Shown here piece by piece: positions 18,418 through 27,398 of a stretch of 64,000 bases of DNA (its first letter is position 1; each line of letters starts with the position of its first letter). Both the position numbers and the translations under genes were made by a program. The notes beneath the pieces were generated by a model, which saw nothing but the letters and a program-made list of their open reading frames with translations, made no database searches and was not told where the DNA came from. Origin of the DNA: OMG group bacterium (GTDB lineage Bacteria > Pseudomonadota > Gammaproteobacteria > Pseudomonadales > Azotimanducaceae); NCBI GenBank assembly GCA_012267385.1, contig JAAXGW010000039.1, positions 69,264-133,263 of the forward strand, read 5' to 3'.

Positions 18418-19014
18418 TCAATCTTCTCGGGAGTCGTCCCAGATGATGTGACTATTGATGCCATGCCTTTCATATGTCGCAAGTACATCTTCACAAAAGT
18501 CTACCAACTTGTTGATTCCTTCGTGATGAGCAACATCTAACAGTCTAATGAACATTTTCTTTCCTGTCTCAGTTTGACTCAGAGTTTGTTTGAGCATATT
18601 GTGTTCTGAACACAAAGTTTGTCCGTTGAAAAGTGTTGATTTCCCTCCAAATTTTCTTGGCTTGATGTGATCTACATGCAGTTCTACCCCCTCTTTTCTC
18701 CCGCGACCGCACTGAACACAGCGAAAGTTGTCTCGAGATAGAATTGTGTCTTTTTGTTCTTGCGTAAAGTTGTCTAGATCAATACTCTGCGCTAGGCTTG
18801 GATCGTATCGATAGACTCCTTTCGAAACTTTAACTAACTCACCATATTGATGAAGTTTTCGAATTCCTCGATCGGGGTCTCTGAAACGAGTACCTGTTAA
18901 ACTCAACCACTCGTCTGTAACCCAATCGACGACTTCCTTATGGGGAATGTCTCTGCGCGGATGTTGGTGGAAATACTGCCGTAGAAGACCAATCTGGGTC
19001 AACTTTTTTGTCAA
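18418..19014 (-). CDS. HNH endonuclease, restriction enzyme of a type II R-M system
   Basis: 198-residue nuclease overlapping its methyltransferase. The TTG at 19014 is chosen because it shares TTGA with the methyltransferase stop and has GGAAG six bases upstream; a TTG at 19074 would add 20 residues inside the methyltransferase. Residues 1-70 look like a winged-helix domain. The HNH/zinc region follows: C99-x2-C102, VDH at 114-116, N130, C135-x2-H138-N. This fits a beta-beta-alpha metal nuclease with structural zinc. The overlapping methyltransferase makes a restriction role very likely; the recognition sequence cannot be read from the protein. Confidence 0.88.
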   Translation of the reverse strand: MTKKLTQIGLLRQYFHQHPRRDIPHKEVVDWVTDEWLSLTGTRFRDPDRGIRKLHQYGELVKVSKGVYRYDPSLAQSIDLDNFTQEQKDTILSRDNFRCVQCGRGRKEGVELHVDHIKPRKFGGKSTLFNGQTLCSEHNMLKQTLSQTETGKKMFIRLLDVAHHEGINKLVDFCEDVLATYERHGINSHIIWDDSRED

Positions 19015-19820
19015 AGAATTCTTCCATGGTATACGCTCGCTTCTTTTTCTAGTCGGTTCAATGCAATTTGACAATAATCAGAGTCGATTTCTACTCCAAT
19101 TCCCTTTCTTCCAAGGATACTAGCTGCGATTAACGATGAACCACTTCCAACGAAGGGATCAAAAATCGTGTCGCCCACGAAACTAAATAACTTGATACAT
19201 CTCTTTGGAAGTTCAAGAGGAAATGCTGCGGGGTGTCCTCCAGCTCCCTTTTTGTTTTGTCCATTGAAAGTCCAAAGACCGTTCGTCCAGTCAATAAATT
19301 CTTGTCGTTCAATGTCGCTTTGTCTGGATCCACTAGTTTTTTTCCAAGTGTGTTTATATAACACAACGATTGTCTCCACAGGTGCAATAACGTAAGGAGC
19401 TGATGCCGATAACCATGAACCCCATGCAGTACGGCGAGACACGTTGCCTTCATTCCAAATAATTGACGAGTGATAACGCCATCCAATACTCTTGGCTAGC
19501 GTAGTGAAATCAGCACATACTGATTGTTGCCCGCCCTTGTTTTTGTCCAACGGTATGTTAAGACACATCCGCCCGTCATCACGACAAAGTTCATAACACT
19601 TCTTTAACCACTGACGCGTGAACTCCAAATATTCGTCGTAGGAGAGGTTGTCATTGATCGAACTATAGGAAACGTCAACGTTGTAGGGAGGGGAAGTAAC
19701 AATCAAATCAATCGATCGAGGGGCGATATAGCTAAGTTGTAAAACGTCTTCATTGTATAAAGTAATCCCGTCTACGTCTAAAACGACCGGGTCATGTTCA
19801 ATAGCGGTGGCTGCGGTCAT
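19011..19820 (-). CDS. DNA methyltransferase, beta class (N4-cytosine or N6-adenine)
   Basis: Site-specific modification enzyme of 269 residues. Motif IV TSPPY sits at residues 42-46 and the AdoMet-binding motif I FDPFVGSGSS near 225, so the order is that of beta-class amino-methyltransferases. SPPY rather than DPPY favours N4-cytosine, but N6-adenine is possible. It precedes the HNH nuclease with a 4-base overlap, the usual methylase-first arrangement that protects the host before cutting starts. No controller (C) protein gene is visible next to it. Confidence 0.93.
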   Translation of the reverse strand: MTAATAIEHDPVVLDVDGITLYNEDVLQLSYIAPRSIDLIVTSPPYNVDVSYSSINDNLSYDEYLEFTRQWLKKCYELCRDDGRMCLNIPLDKNKGGQQSVCADFTTLAKSIGWRYHSSIIWNEGNVSRRTAWGSWLSASAPYVIAPVETIVVLYKHTWKKTSGSRQSDIERQEFIDWTNGLWTFNGQNKKGAGGHPAAFPLELPKRCIKLFSFVGDTIFDPFVGSGSSLIAASILGRKGIGVEIDSDYCQIALNRLEKEASVYHGRIL

Positions 19821-20195
19821 GGATGTGTCAATTTATATGACGAATTTTGACGAAAATTATATGGAAAATTGTTCAATGTTTCCTTCGACAGAATTGCGTT
19901 CAAAGATTGATCGGAAAGTGGTCGACACATTTGGTTTTCTGAATTACAAATTTTAGAGTGAGGATCAAAGTTGAAACAACGAGCGTTCGATAAAACTGGA
20001 TAGCAGAGAGCGGGACTCTACATGTTTCCATGGATCAAATAGGATTACTGTAAGTTATTGAGTTTGAGTAAGTCGTTCTCCGGATCAAATTTCGGCACCT
20101 GATACTATCACCAACCGAGCTGCGAAAAGCTAGGGAATAAAATTTATAGTATGAACACGGTAGAACCAGAGTCTAAAAAACCTCAGTGAGATTGA
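19821..20195. other. Divergent region between the R-M system and nadA
   Basis: About 375 bases, noticeably AT-rich. Contains the methyltransferase promoter on the minus strand and the nadA promoter on the plus strand. Close to the methyltransferase start is a direct repeat TGACGAA (about 19839 and 19848) 9 bases apart within an ATATGACGAATTTTGACG segment, which could be an operator. A 67-codon plus-strand frame (19753-19956) runs antisense into the methyltransferase and shows no helix-turn-helix; I do not call it. Confidence 0.35.
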
Positions 20196-21227
20196 ATGCT
20201 AGAGCTTGCTAAAGACTACACTCTCAGTGTTAACGAGGTACCTGACTTCAAGCCAGAAGACTTGTCCCAAGATCAAATCTTAAGGTTGAAGCGCGAGATC
20301 GCAGAATTGTTAGACGAACGCAATGCTGTTCTCGTCGCACATTACTATGTCGACGGTGATGTTCAAGATATAGCCCATGAAACTGGGGGATGTGTCTCGG
20401 ACTCTTTGGAAATGGCAAGATTCGGTCATGATCATCCGGCCCCTGTACTCGTGGTTTCTGGTGTTCGATTCATGGGTGAGACTGCAAAGGTGTTGTCTCC
20501 TGAGAAAACAGTCTTGATGCCTACTCTCAAAGCTGAATGTTCCCTCGATCTAGGTTGTCCTCCGGATGAATTTAGAGCCTTTTGTGAACAACACCCAGAC
20601 CGCACAGTCGTGGTGTACGCTAATACGTCTGTCGCTGTAAAAGCGTTGTCAGATTGGGTCGTAACCTCTAGTGTTGGTCACAAAATTGTCGAGCATCTGA
20701 AGACTCAAGGCGAAAAAATCTTGTGGGCTCCAGACAAACACCTTGGACATTACATCCAACAAAAAACTAAAGCGGACATGTTGCTTTGGTCGGGTGCTTG
20801 TGTGGTGCATGAAGAGTTCAAGCATCAAGCTCTGTTGGATATGAAAAAGGTCTATCCAGATGCAGGAATCTTGGTACATCCCGAATCTCCATCGTCGGTG
20901 ATCGAATTAGCGGATGTCGTTGGTTCTACGAGTCAAATATTGAAAGCTGCTTCAGAACTTCCGCAGAATGTCTTTATCGTCGCGACCGATCGTGGTCTGT
21001 TTCACCAATTACGCCGCGCCGAACCGCAAAAGCGTTTTATTGAAGCCCCGACTGCTGGGGATGGCGCCACCTGTAAGAGCTGTGCGCATTGTCCTTGGAT
21101 GGCTATGAACGAGCTCAAGACACTAAAGCATAGCTTAGAAAATTTCGACAACGAAATTCATGTAGATCCCGCGATGGGAGAACGTGCTATGATCCCGTTG
21201 CAACGAATGTTAGACTTCCCCCGGTAA
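20196..21227 (+). CDS. nadA: Quinolinate synthase NadA
   Basis: Condenses iminoaspartate with dihydroxyacetone phosphate to quinolinate in NAD synthesis; oxygen-sensitive [4Fe-4S] enzyme. [17 protein letters not shown] is the family signature. The three cluster cysteines are expected among [19 protein letters not shown] and [10 protein letters not shown]. 343 residues is normal. Begins the conserved block nadA-bepA-tusA-perM. Confidence 0.97.
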   Translation: MLELAKDYTLSVNEVPDFKPEDLSQDQILRLKREIAELLDERNAVLVAHYYVDGDVQDIAHETGGCVSDSLEMARFGHDHPAPVLVVSGVRFMGETAKVLSPEKTVLMPTLKAECSLDLGCPPDEFRAFCEQHPDRTVVVYANTSVAVKALSDWVVTSSVGHKIVEHLKTQGEKILWAPDKHLGHYIQQKTKADMLLWSGACVVHEEFKHQALLDMKKVYPDAGILVHPESPSSVIELADVVGSTSQILKAASELPQNVFIVATDRGLFHQLRRAEPQKRFIEAPTAGDGATCKSCAHCPWMAMNELKTLKHSLENFDNEIHVDPAMGERAMIPLQRMLDFPR

Positions 21228-21241
21228 CGGAGTTTCGGGAA

Positions 21242-22681
21242 TCAGGAATTCAGAGCTGCAGCTTCTCGTAATTCCTGAATTCGTTGGTTCAAGCTTGCTT
21301 CAAGAATAGAACTCGTACCTTCAATAAGCTTTTTCGCAAATTGAAGATTTTCGATCGCGTCGGCAAATCGACCACGTAACGCATACACCTCGGCGCGGGC
21401 GCGATGAACTTCGAAAATATTCTGCGCCAACCCAGCTATAGCTTCCAGTTCTAACCACAGATCAGGATCGTTACTCGATTGGCGTACGACACGTTTGACT
21501 ACATTCGTAGCGTCTTCATATCTTTCCAAGGAGCGAAGTGCATGCGCTTTTAGCAACGACAACGGTTCGTTATTTGGGGTGTTAGCTAGAGCCGCGTCAA
21601 CGAGTGTGAGAGCGCGCTCGCCCTCGTTAGCTTTAATCAGCAAATCGGCAAAACAAGTAATCACAACGATGCTATTCGGATCAGCTTCATACACTTCTTC
21701 CATCAATTCGACAGCCCGTACTTCTTGGTTATTTCGAACGAGAGCTAGTGCAAGATCATACTTCTCGTGAAGAGCTTCACCTTCTAACGACTGTGCATGC
21801 GCCATCGCTGCACCTGCAGTGTCAAAAAACCTGTGCATTACACGAACTCGCATCAATTGGTATTCCAAAGATCTTTCGAAGTCATTTTCGTCCGTGGACT
21901 GTGCTTGGTTTCGCAAGTCGGCTATGCGTTCGTCGGTGAGTGGATGGGTCCGTAAAAAAGATTCTGGAGTAGAATCAAATCTGAATTGTTCCTTCATTCG
22001 TTCGAACATGCGCACGGCCCCCATGGGATCAAATCCAGCATCTGTTAAAGCATTTAAACCGATCCGATCCGCTTCGTGTTCTTGAGTTCTACTATATTTG
22101 AAAACGAGATTTTGGTTCAACGAACTACTGACTGCCATTGCAGCAAGTGCTGGATCAGTTCCACCGGCAGCAAAGATGACCGCTGAAGTTAAATAACCTA
22201 ATAGCTGTGATACTTCCAACTGGCGCGCCTGATCTATGCGACGAGCAAAGTGCCTTTGACTCAAATGTGCTAGTTCGTGAGCGACAACGGAGGAATACTC
22301 GTGAATGTCGTGTGCAAAGATTAGTAAACCTAAGTTTACCCCGATGATGCCACCAGGTGCCGCGAATGCGTTGAGATCGTCCGAGTCAACGACAATTGGT
22401 GTCAGATTTGCTACACGAAGGTCAGAGTGTTCTGCTAGTTCATAAAGGTTCTTTCGCACGAAATACTTGAGAATGGGATCGTCCACAGTAGGGACGTTGC
22501 GGTGGATTTGCATCAGAAACGCTCTCCCTAAACTCTCCTCTTCATAGGGTGAGAGAGCTGCGGATTCTCGGTCGCCAAGATCCGGTAAGAGTGTATCATC
22601 TGCGCTCACAACAGATGAGAGAACGAGTGTTACGAGAAGTCCCTTTGCGACTCTAATTATGAAACTTTCCTGAGTACTCAT
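21242..22681 (-). CDS. bepA: Periplasmic M48 metalloprotease/chaperone, BepA (YfgC) type
   Basis: Outer-membrane quality-control protease that acts on stalled LptD and BAM substrates. From the ATG at 22681 a signal peptide (residues 1-27, VVSADD) leads to the peptidase M48 domain with HELAH at 135-139 and a third zinc ligand in the EHEADRIG motif, followed by TPR repeats to the end (479 residues). An upstream in-frame TTG at 22714 would add a basic extension and is less likely. Divergent from tusA, as in Pseudomonas. Confidence 0.93.
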   Translation of the reverse strand: MSTQESFIIRVAKGLLVTLVLSSVVSADDTLLPDLGDRESAALSPYEEESLGRAFLMQIHRNVPTVDDPILKYFVRKNLYELAEHSDLRVANLTPIVVDSDDLNAFAAPGGIIGVNLGLLIFAHDIHEYSSVVAHELAHLSQRHFARRIDQARQLEVSQLLGYLTSAVIFAAGGTDPALAAMAVSSSLNQNLVFKYSRTQEHEADRIGLNALTDAGFDPMGAVRMFERMKEQFRFDSTPESFLRTHPLTDERIADLRNQAQSTDENDFERSLEYQLMRVRVMHRFFDTAGAAMAHAQSLEGEALHEKYDLALALVRNNQEVRAVELMEEVYEADPNSIVVITCFADLLIKANEGERALTLVDAALANTPNNEPLSLLKAHALRSLERYEDATNVVKRVVRQSSNDPDLWLELEAIAGLAQNIFEVHRARAEVYALRGRFADAIENLQFAKKLIEGTSSILEASLNQRIQELREAAALNS

Positions 22682-22766
22682 GCGTCTGGCTTTATACTTT
22701 AGATGTTTTTGCAACGTGATAGTTGCACACTTTCAATAATTCTATATTCTATTGTAGGTGCATACC

Positions 22767-22793
22767 AAGCCCCATCGCAGGGCTAGTTTTTTT
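22767..22793 (+). terminator. Terminator-like hairpin with U-run ahead of tusA
   Basis: AGCCC (22768-22772) pairs with GGGCT (22780-22784) across a 7-base loop, followed by AG and seven T (22787-22793). It points towards tusA, whose ATG is 25 bases further on, so it is either an attenuator in the tusA-perM leader or a barrier to transcription from the left. The hairpin is only 5 bp. Confidence 0.4.
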
Positions 22794-22817
22794 GGAGGTA
22801 ACCAACGGTAGCTGATC

Positions 22818-23057
22818 ATGGAAAAAGACGTGGTCGTTGTTCTGGATGTCAAGGGACTTCAATGTCCTATGCCTTTACTAAAGACAAAAAAAGCACTCAA
22901 AGACATCCCACCAGGTGGTCTTCTACGGGTTTATGCGACCGATCCGGGTTCCGAGCAGGACTTTCAAGTGTTTTCATTACACAGTCGCCACACGCTGTTA
23001 GAAGCAACTGAAGCGGATGGGGTATTTTCATACCTGTTGCAGAAGAATGCCGTTTGA
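22818..23057 (+). CDS. tusA: TusA-family sulfurtransferase
   Basis: Small sulfur carrier of 79 residues. The CPMP motif (CPxP) at about residue 16 carries the persulfide cysteine. Members relay sulfur for tRNA thiolation, molybdenum cofactor or dissimilatory sulfur metabolism. This one, sitting between bepA and perM, matches the position of the Pseudomonas PA1006-type protein, implicated there in molybdenum homeostasis (recalled), so the true TusA role is not certain. A GGAGG at 22794 is unusually far (about 19 bases) from the ATG. Confidence 0.9.
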   Translation: MEKDVVVVLDVKGLQCPMPLLKTKKALKDIPPGGLLRVYATDPGSEQDFQVFSLHSRHTLLEATEADGVFSYLLQKNAV

Positions 23058-23063
23058 TCAAAC

Positions 23064-24137
23064 ATGCAATTTGTAGAGGTTGTTAAACAATGGATTAACC
23101 GGTACTTCTCAAATACCGAAACCATCTATCTGCTCGTCGCAGCATTGGTATTTCTACTGTTGCTGCTCACCATCGGACGATATCTCGCACCGGTATTAAT
23201 TGGGTTTGTGTTTGCATACGTCTTGCAAGGCATCGTAGATCGCCTAGTGAAATGGAGAATACCCCATTTGTTAGCAGTGATCATCGCGATGCTATTGTTT
23301 GTCGGAGGATTGTTTGCCTTAGTGCTGGTAATTCTTCCGGTAGTATGGACTCAACTCCAAGAAGTGCTCGAACAATTGCCCAAATTAGCAGACGCGATCG
23401 AAGACGCTCTGTATGACTTCAGCGACGATTATCCTGCCCTATTATCGACCGCACTAGTCGACGAAGTCCTTGCTGAATTTCGTACTACACTGAAAGATTC
23501 TGGTACAGCTAGCTTAACTTGGTTCGTTAAACAACTACCTAATTTGATCGCGACAGTAGTCTTTTTGTTACTCGTACCCATTGCTATGTTTTTCTTTCTG
23601 AAAGACCGTGAGACTCTCAAGCAGTATTTCGCGCGTTTCTTGCCAAAGAAACGACCCATTATCGATCGCATAGGACAAGACGTAGCCATGCAATTAGGTA
23701 GTTATATTCGCGGTAAATTCCTAGAGATATTGATCGTGGGAACGGTTACGTACGTTGCCTTCATACTTCTTGGTTTAAAGTATGCCGCTTTACTCGCGCT
23801 ACTTGTTGGTTTATCGGTAATATTTCCGATCATCGGTGCTGCGGTAGTGACTATACCCGTTGTAGTTGTCGCCCTTATGCAGTTTGGTTTAAGTGCTGAG
23901 TTCCTGTGGATTATTTTGGCTTACGCCGTGATACAAGCTCTCGATGGGAACTTACTCGTACCCGTACTATTTGCTGAAGTGGTTAAGCTTCATCCTTTAG
24001 CGATCGTGGCATCAGTTCTAGTGTTTGGTGGATTAGGCGGGGTGTGGGGTTTGTTCTTTGCGATACCGCTAGCTATTTTCATCAAAGCAGTCGCGGAAGC
24101 GTGGCCACGAGAAGAACCACTGATAGCGTCGCCGTAA
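23064..24137 (+). CDS. perM: PerM/AI-2E family transporter
   Basis: Integral membrane protein of 357 residues with about eight helices in the pattern of the AI-2 exporter-like family: two N-terminal helices, a soluble segment (about 100-150), then FFLKDRE and the conserved C-terminal GxxxAIPLA helix (GGVWGLFFAIPLAIF). Substrate uncertain; related proteins have been linked to autoinducer export or Na+/H+ antiport. Follows tusA by 6 bases, so co-transcribed. Confidence 0.92.
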   Translation: MQFVEVVKQWINRYFSNTETIYLLVAALVFLLLLLTIGRYLAPVLIGFVFAYVLQGIVDRLVKWRIPHLLAVIIAMLLFVGGLFALVLVILPVVWTQLQEVLEQLPKLADAIEDALYDFSDDYPALLSTALVDEVLAEFRTTLKDSGTASLTWFVKQLPNLIATVVFLLLVPIAMFFFLKDRETLKQYFARFLPKKRPIIDRIGQDVAMQLGSYIRGKFLEILIVGTVTYVAFILLGLKYAALLALLVGLSVIFPIIGAAVVTIPVVVVALMQFGLSAEFLWIILAYAVIQALDGNLLVPVLFAEVVKLHPLAIVASVLVFGGLGGVWGLFFAIPLAIFIKAVAEAWPREEPLIASP

Positions 24138-24185
24138 ACGCGTAACGGACATTTTGTGCACCAGCTCGAACAGGGACTGTAGAAA

Positions 24186-25079
24186 TTGAATATAGATAAC
24201 GGATTATTAAGGGGTAGTATCGTCGCTTTAGTCACGCCCATGGACGAGAGCGGAGCGGTCGATTGGAAGAGTTTGGATGCCTTAATAGACTGGCATATCG
24301 AAGAGGGTACGCACGGAATCGTATCGGTTGGGACGACAGGAGAGTCCGCCACTCTGACCGCGACGGAGCAAACTGCAGTCATTGCGGCGGTTGTGAATCG
24401 AGTAGATGGTCGTATTCCCGTGATCGCGGGTACGGGTGCGAATTCGACACAACAGGCACTAGCACTCACACATGCGGGTCGAGCCGCAGGGGCGGACGGT
24501 TGCTTGATTGTTACTCCATATTACAACAAACCACCCCAAGAGGGTCTCTATCGACACTATTGGACCATCGCGGACCAAGTAGACTCGCCGATAGTCTTAT
24601 ATAACGTACCTGCAAGGACGGCTTGTGATATGCTCGCTCCAACGGTTGCAAGACTAGCCCAACATGAACGCATCATCGGAATAAAAGAGGCATGTGGTAC
24701 GCCGGAGAGGGTCTTGGAAATTAAACGAGGAGTTGATCCGAAATTCTTAGTCCTATCGGGAGAAGACGCCCAAACATTGACGATGATGCAATACGGGGCG
24801 GTCGGTACAATTTCCGTCACCGCGAACGTTGTGCCGAATTTGATGTCCAAGTTCTGCCAAAGCTACCTATCGGGGAACAACGCCGAGGCGAATGAATTGG
24901 ACCAGTTACTACAACCACTGCACGAAGTTTTATTTCTACAAACCAATCCCATACCCACAAAGTGGGCGTTGCATGCAATGAACCTAATTCCATCAGGCTT
25001 GAGGCTACCATTGGTTCCGCTAGCTGAAGAACATCATGCCTCAATCCGAAACCAGTTAGTAAAGTTTAAAGCGTTATGA
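24186..25079 (+). CDS. dapA: 4-hydroxy-tetrahydrodipicolinate synthase DapA
   Basis: Condenses aspartate semialdehyde with pyruvate, the first committed step to diaminopimelate and lysine. TTG start at 24186: the family begins a few residues before GSIVALVTPM and no ATG is available there. The GTTGESATL loop, the YNVPARTACDM stretch with the active-site Tyr, and the Schiff-base Lys in GIKEACG are present over 297 residues. Overlaps bamC by 4 bases, an arrangement shared with E. coli and Pseudomonas. Feeds the mDAP used by MurE in this window. Confidence 0.97.
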   Translation: MNIDNGLLRGSIVALVTPMDESGAVDWKSLDALIDWHIEEGTHGIVSVGTTGESATLTATEQTAVIAAVVNRVDGRIPVIAGTGANSTQQALALTHAGRAAGADGCLIVTPYYNKPPQEGLYRHYWTIADQVDSPIVLYNVPARTACDMLAPTVARLAQHERIIGIKEACGTPERVLEIKRGVDPKFLVLSGEDAQTLTMMQYGAVGTISVTANVVPNLMSKFCQSYLSGNNAEANELDQLLQPLHEVLFLQTNPIPTKWALHAMNLIPSGLRLPLVPLAEEHHASIRNQLVKFKAL

Positions 25080-26206
25080 GACACTCAACAATATCTGTTG
25101 TCCTCCTTTGTCTTGGTGGATTTGTATGGAACGGTTGTAGTTCCTATGACCGGGAACAAATTGATGCCGAAAGAGCGTCCGATTACACAGAAATTCACAC
25201 TACACCGGAACTGGTCATTCCATCCCATATGGACGCTATTGAGGTAGAAGACCTGTGGGTTGTACCCGAAATCGAAGATCGGCCGTTAGCACCATTTTTT
25301 GGTAACGAAGTACCTCGCCCGAGGCCGATCGTTGGTGATTCGGATCTAGAACTCGTGAGCATTCAAAATCTTGGGCCAAATCGAAGTTGGGTGGTAGTAC
25401 AACGCGCGCCTGAGACAGTATGGCCAGTGATGAAGCAATGGATTCAAGATGCTGGAATCGAGATTCGTCAAGAAGATCGACGTAACGGATCTTTGTTTTC
25501 TGAGCCTATCACATTTGAGGACGCGGAAGCTGATTCACCTCGTGCACTTATCGATCAAGGTAAACTGGATGTCGAAATCAGTGGTGGCACCGACTGGATT
25601 GCAGTTCAACTTGAGAATGGATTTCGCCGAGGATCGACAGAAGTACACGTTCGTTATGTGAACGAATCTTCTGACGCGGAGGTAACGAGCATTGAATGGC
25701 CGGAACGATCGGTGTCTATCGATATCGAACGAGCGTTACTTAACAATCTCGCGAAATATGACGCGTCAGGTTATGTTGCGCCTACAGTTTCAATCGAAGC
25801 CGCGAACATTTCATTGAAACCGAAAGTGGAAGTAGTTGAAGACGAAGAAGGATTCCCTGCACTAATCTTTCACGTAGACTTCACTAGGGCGTGGGCGACA
25901 ATTCAGAAAGCACTGAATAATGCAGAGATCGATATTCTTTCTCAGGATTCCGCAAACAGTTATTTTGAAGTCGAAGTGTCAGAGAACGTTTTGCGGAGTA
26001 AGCAGAAGAGTTTCTTTCGTCGCCTAATCCGTCTCGGGAACGAGGGAACTAATAAATATCCGAGTACAGTTCGGATTCTAATGGAAGCCTCAGAAGACGT
26101 TGAAGACATGTATACGATTAAGCTTACAAATGTTGAATCAGAAGATTCTATACCTGTTGAGTTCGCTAGGGAACTATTACTCATTCTGCGAGAACATCTA
26201 ATCTAG
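25076..26206 (+). CDS. bamC: Outer membrane assembly lipoprotein BamC (NlpB)
   Basis: Lipoprotein of the beta-barrel assembly machine. The signal peptide ends WNGC with the lipidated Cys at residue 21. An unstructured N-terminal lasso (about 22-95) precedes two helix-grip domains (about 105-225 and 255-375), the first opening NRSWVVVQRAPETVWPVMKQW. Sequence divergence is typical of BamC; the dapA-bamC overlap supports the call. Confidence 0.88.
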   Translation: MRHSTISVVLLCLGGFVWNGCSSYDREQIDAERASDYTEIHTTPELVIPSHMDAIEVEDLWVVPEIEDRPLAPFFGNEVPRPRPIVGDSDLELVSIQNLGPNRSWVVVQRAPETVWPVMKQWIQDAGIEIRQEDRRNGSLFSEPITFEDAEADSPRALIDQGKLDVEISGGTDWIAVQLENGFRRGSTEVHVRYVNESSDAEVTSIEWPERSVSIDIERALLNNLAKYDASGYVAPTVSIEAANISLKPKVEVVEDEEGFPALIFHVDFTRAWATIQKALNNAEIDILSQDSANSYFEVEVSENVLRSKQKSFFRRLIRLGNEGTNKYPSTVRILMEASEDVEDMYTIKLTNVESEDSIPVEFARELLLILREHLI

Positions 26207-26254
26207 CATTTCAGTATTCGACTGATGCAATAAGGTGCTGACTAGGATCAAGGC

Positions 26255-27007
26255 GTGAAATATGCTTCGCTTGGAAGCGGCAGTAAGGGTAACTGCACTG
26301 TCATTGTCTCACCACAAACGACAATCTTAGTCGATTGTGGTTTCGGCTGTCGCGAGACTGAAAACCGGCTCGTTGACAAAGGCGTTGATCCTGCTACGGT
26401 AGCAGCAATTTTTGTTACTCATGAACACGGGGATCATCGCCGTGGTGTTGGTCCTTTCGCGCGAAAGTACGGTGTTTGCGTCTATGGGACCAATGGAACT
26501 CTGTCAAAGGTTGATATCAAGAGCTGTAGATTCGAGGAAATCCAATGCGGACACCCTGTTGATGTTGGAGATTTCGTCGTTCATCCCGTTGCAGTTCCGC
26601 ACGATGCTCGAGAACCTTCTCAATTCGTCATTGAACACGCTCATCGAAGGCTTGGAATCCTGTCGGACATTGGTTCCCTTACGCAACCCGTCGTGGAACA
26701 CTATCGGCACTGTGACTCACTGTTCGTTGAAGCCAATCATGATTTGGACATGTTGTGGAATGGACCATATCAATACTCACTAAAAGTTCGAATCGCAGGT
26801 GATCAAGGACACCTATCGAACGATCAGACTGCAGAGTTTGTTAGTTTAGTACACCACTCTGATATGCAATCCTTGGTTCTCGGGCACTTGAGCCAGGAGA
26901 ACAATCATCCAGAGATCGTAAGCAAGTGTTTCCACAAATTTCGTCAGTATATGGACGTATGGATTGCATCGCAAACGGACGGTACGGATTGGATCCTAGT
27001 GAGTTGA
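26255..27007 (+). CDS. MBL fold metallo-hydrolase, YycJ/WalJ type
   Basis: 250-residue metallo-beta-lactamase-fold hydrolase. The zinc motif HEHGDH lies near residue 55, followed by further ligands in VAVPHDAREP and GILSDIG with the Asp, and a final His in LVLGHLSQENNHPE. Relatives include WalJ/YycJ exonuclease-like proteins; the Pseudomonas gene at this position (PA1012, recalled) is equally uncharacterised. GTG start. In Pseudomonas purC follows; here it does not. Confidence 0.9.
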   Translation: MKYASLGSGSKGNCTVIVSPQTTILVDCGFGCRETENRLVDKGVDPATVAAIFVTHEHGDHRRGVGPFARKYGVCVYGTNGTLSKVDIKSCRFEEIQCGHPVDVGDFVVHPVAVPHDAREPSQFVIEHAHRRLGILSDIGSLTQPVVEHYRHCDSLFVEANHDLDMLWNGPYQYSLKVRIAGDQGHLSNDQTAEFVSLVHHSDMQSLVLGHLSQENNHPEIVSKCFHKFRQYMDVWIASQTDGTDWILVS

Positions 27008-27285
27008 CTAAACTCGATATTGATTGACGACCCGCGTGGATGCTTTGATGTGTCTGTCATCATAATGAGTTTGAGCACAACAGTTAGACTGGGCTTGTGC
27101 TAGATCAAGAAATTGTTTGACCGATGGTTGTTCAGAGTGTTTGTTTCTGCACCTTCCTAGGAATTGAAGGAATTCTGCTGATTCAGTTTATCTAGTAGTA
27201 GATCGAACTGTTTGAGTTCGAGTTGCGTATGTGTTTCGAAGAGGTGAAACAGCTACACAACTAAGGCATAAAATTCACTACCCCT

Positions 27286-27375
27286 GGAGAGGTGCCAGAG
27301 TTGGTCGAATGGGCCTGACTCGAAATCAGGTGTGTCCTTTGGGCACCCAGGGTTCGAATCCCTGCCTCTCCGCCA
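27286..27375 (+). tRNA. tRNA-Ser (anticodon CGA)
   Basis: Class II tRNA of 90 bases with a long variable arm. Acceptor GGAGAGG/CCTCTCC, anticodon loop CTCGAAA giving CGA, variable arm GTGTCCTTTGGGCACC, T loop TTCGAAT, and an encoded CCA (27373-27375). It stands alone, 24 bases from the stop of the convergent DjlA-like gene. Confidence 0.97.
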
Positions 27376-27398
27376 GAATTTTGGGACAGTACCGCGTA

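Noticed and set aside
19753-19956. 67-codon frame divergent from the methyltransferase, considered as a controller protein of the R-M system
   Set aside because: It lies largely antisense to the methyltransferase and has no helix-turn-helix pattern.
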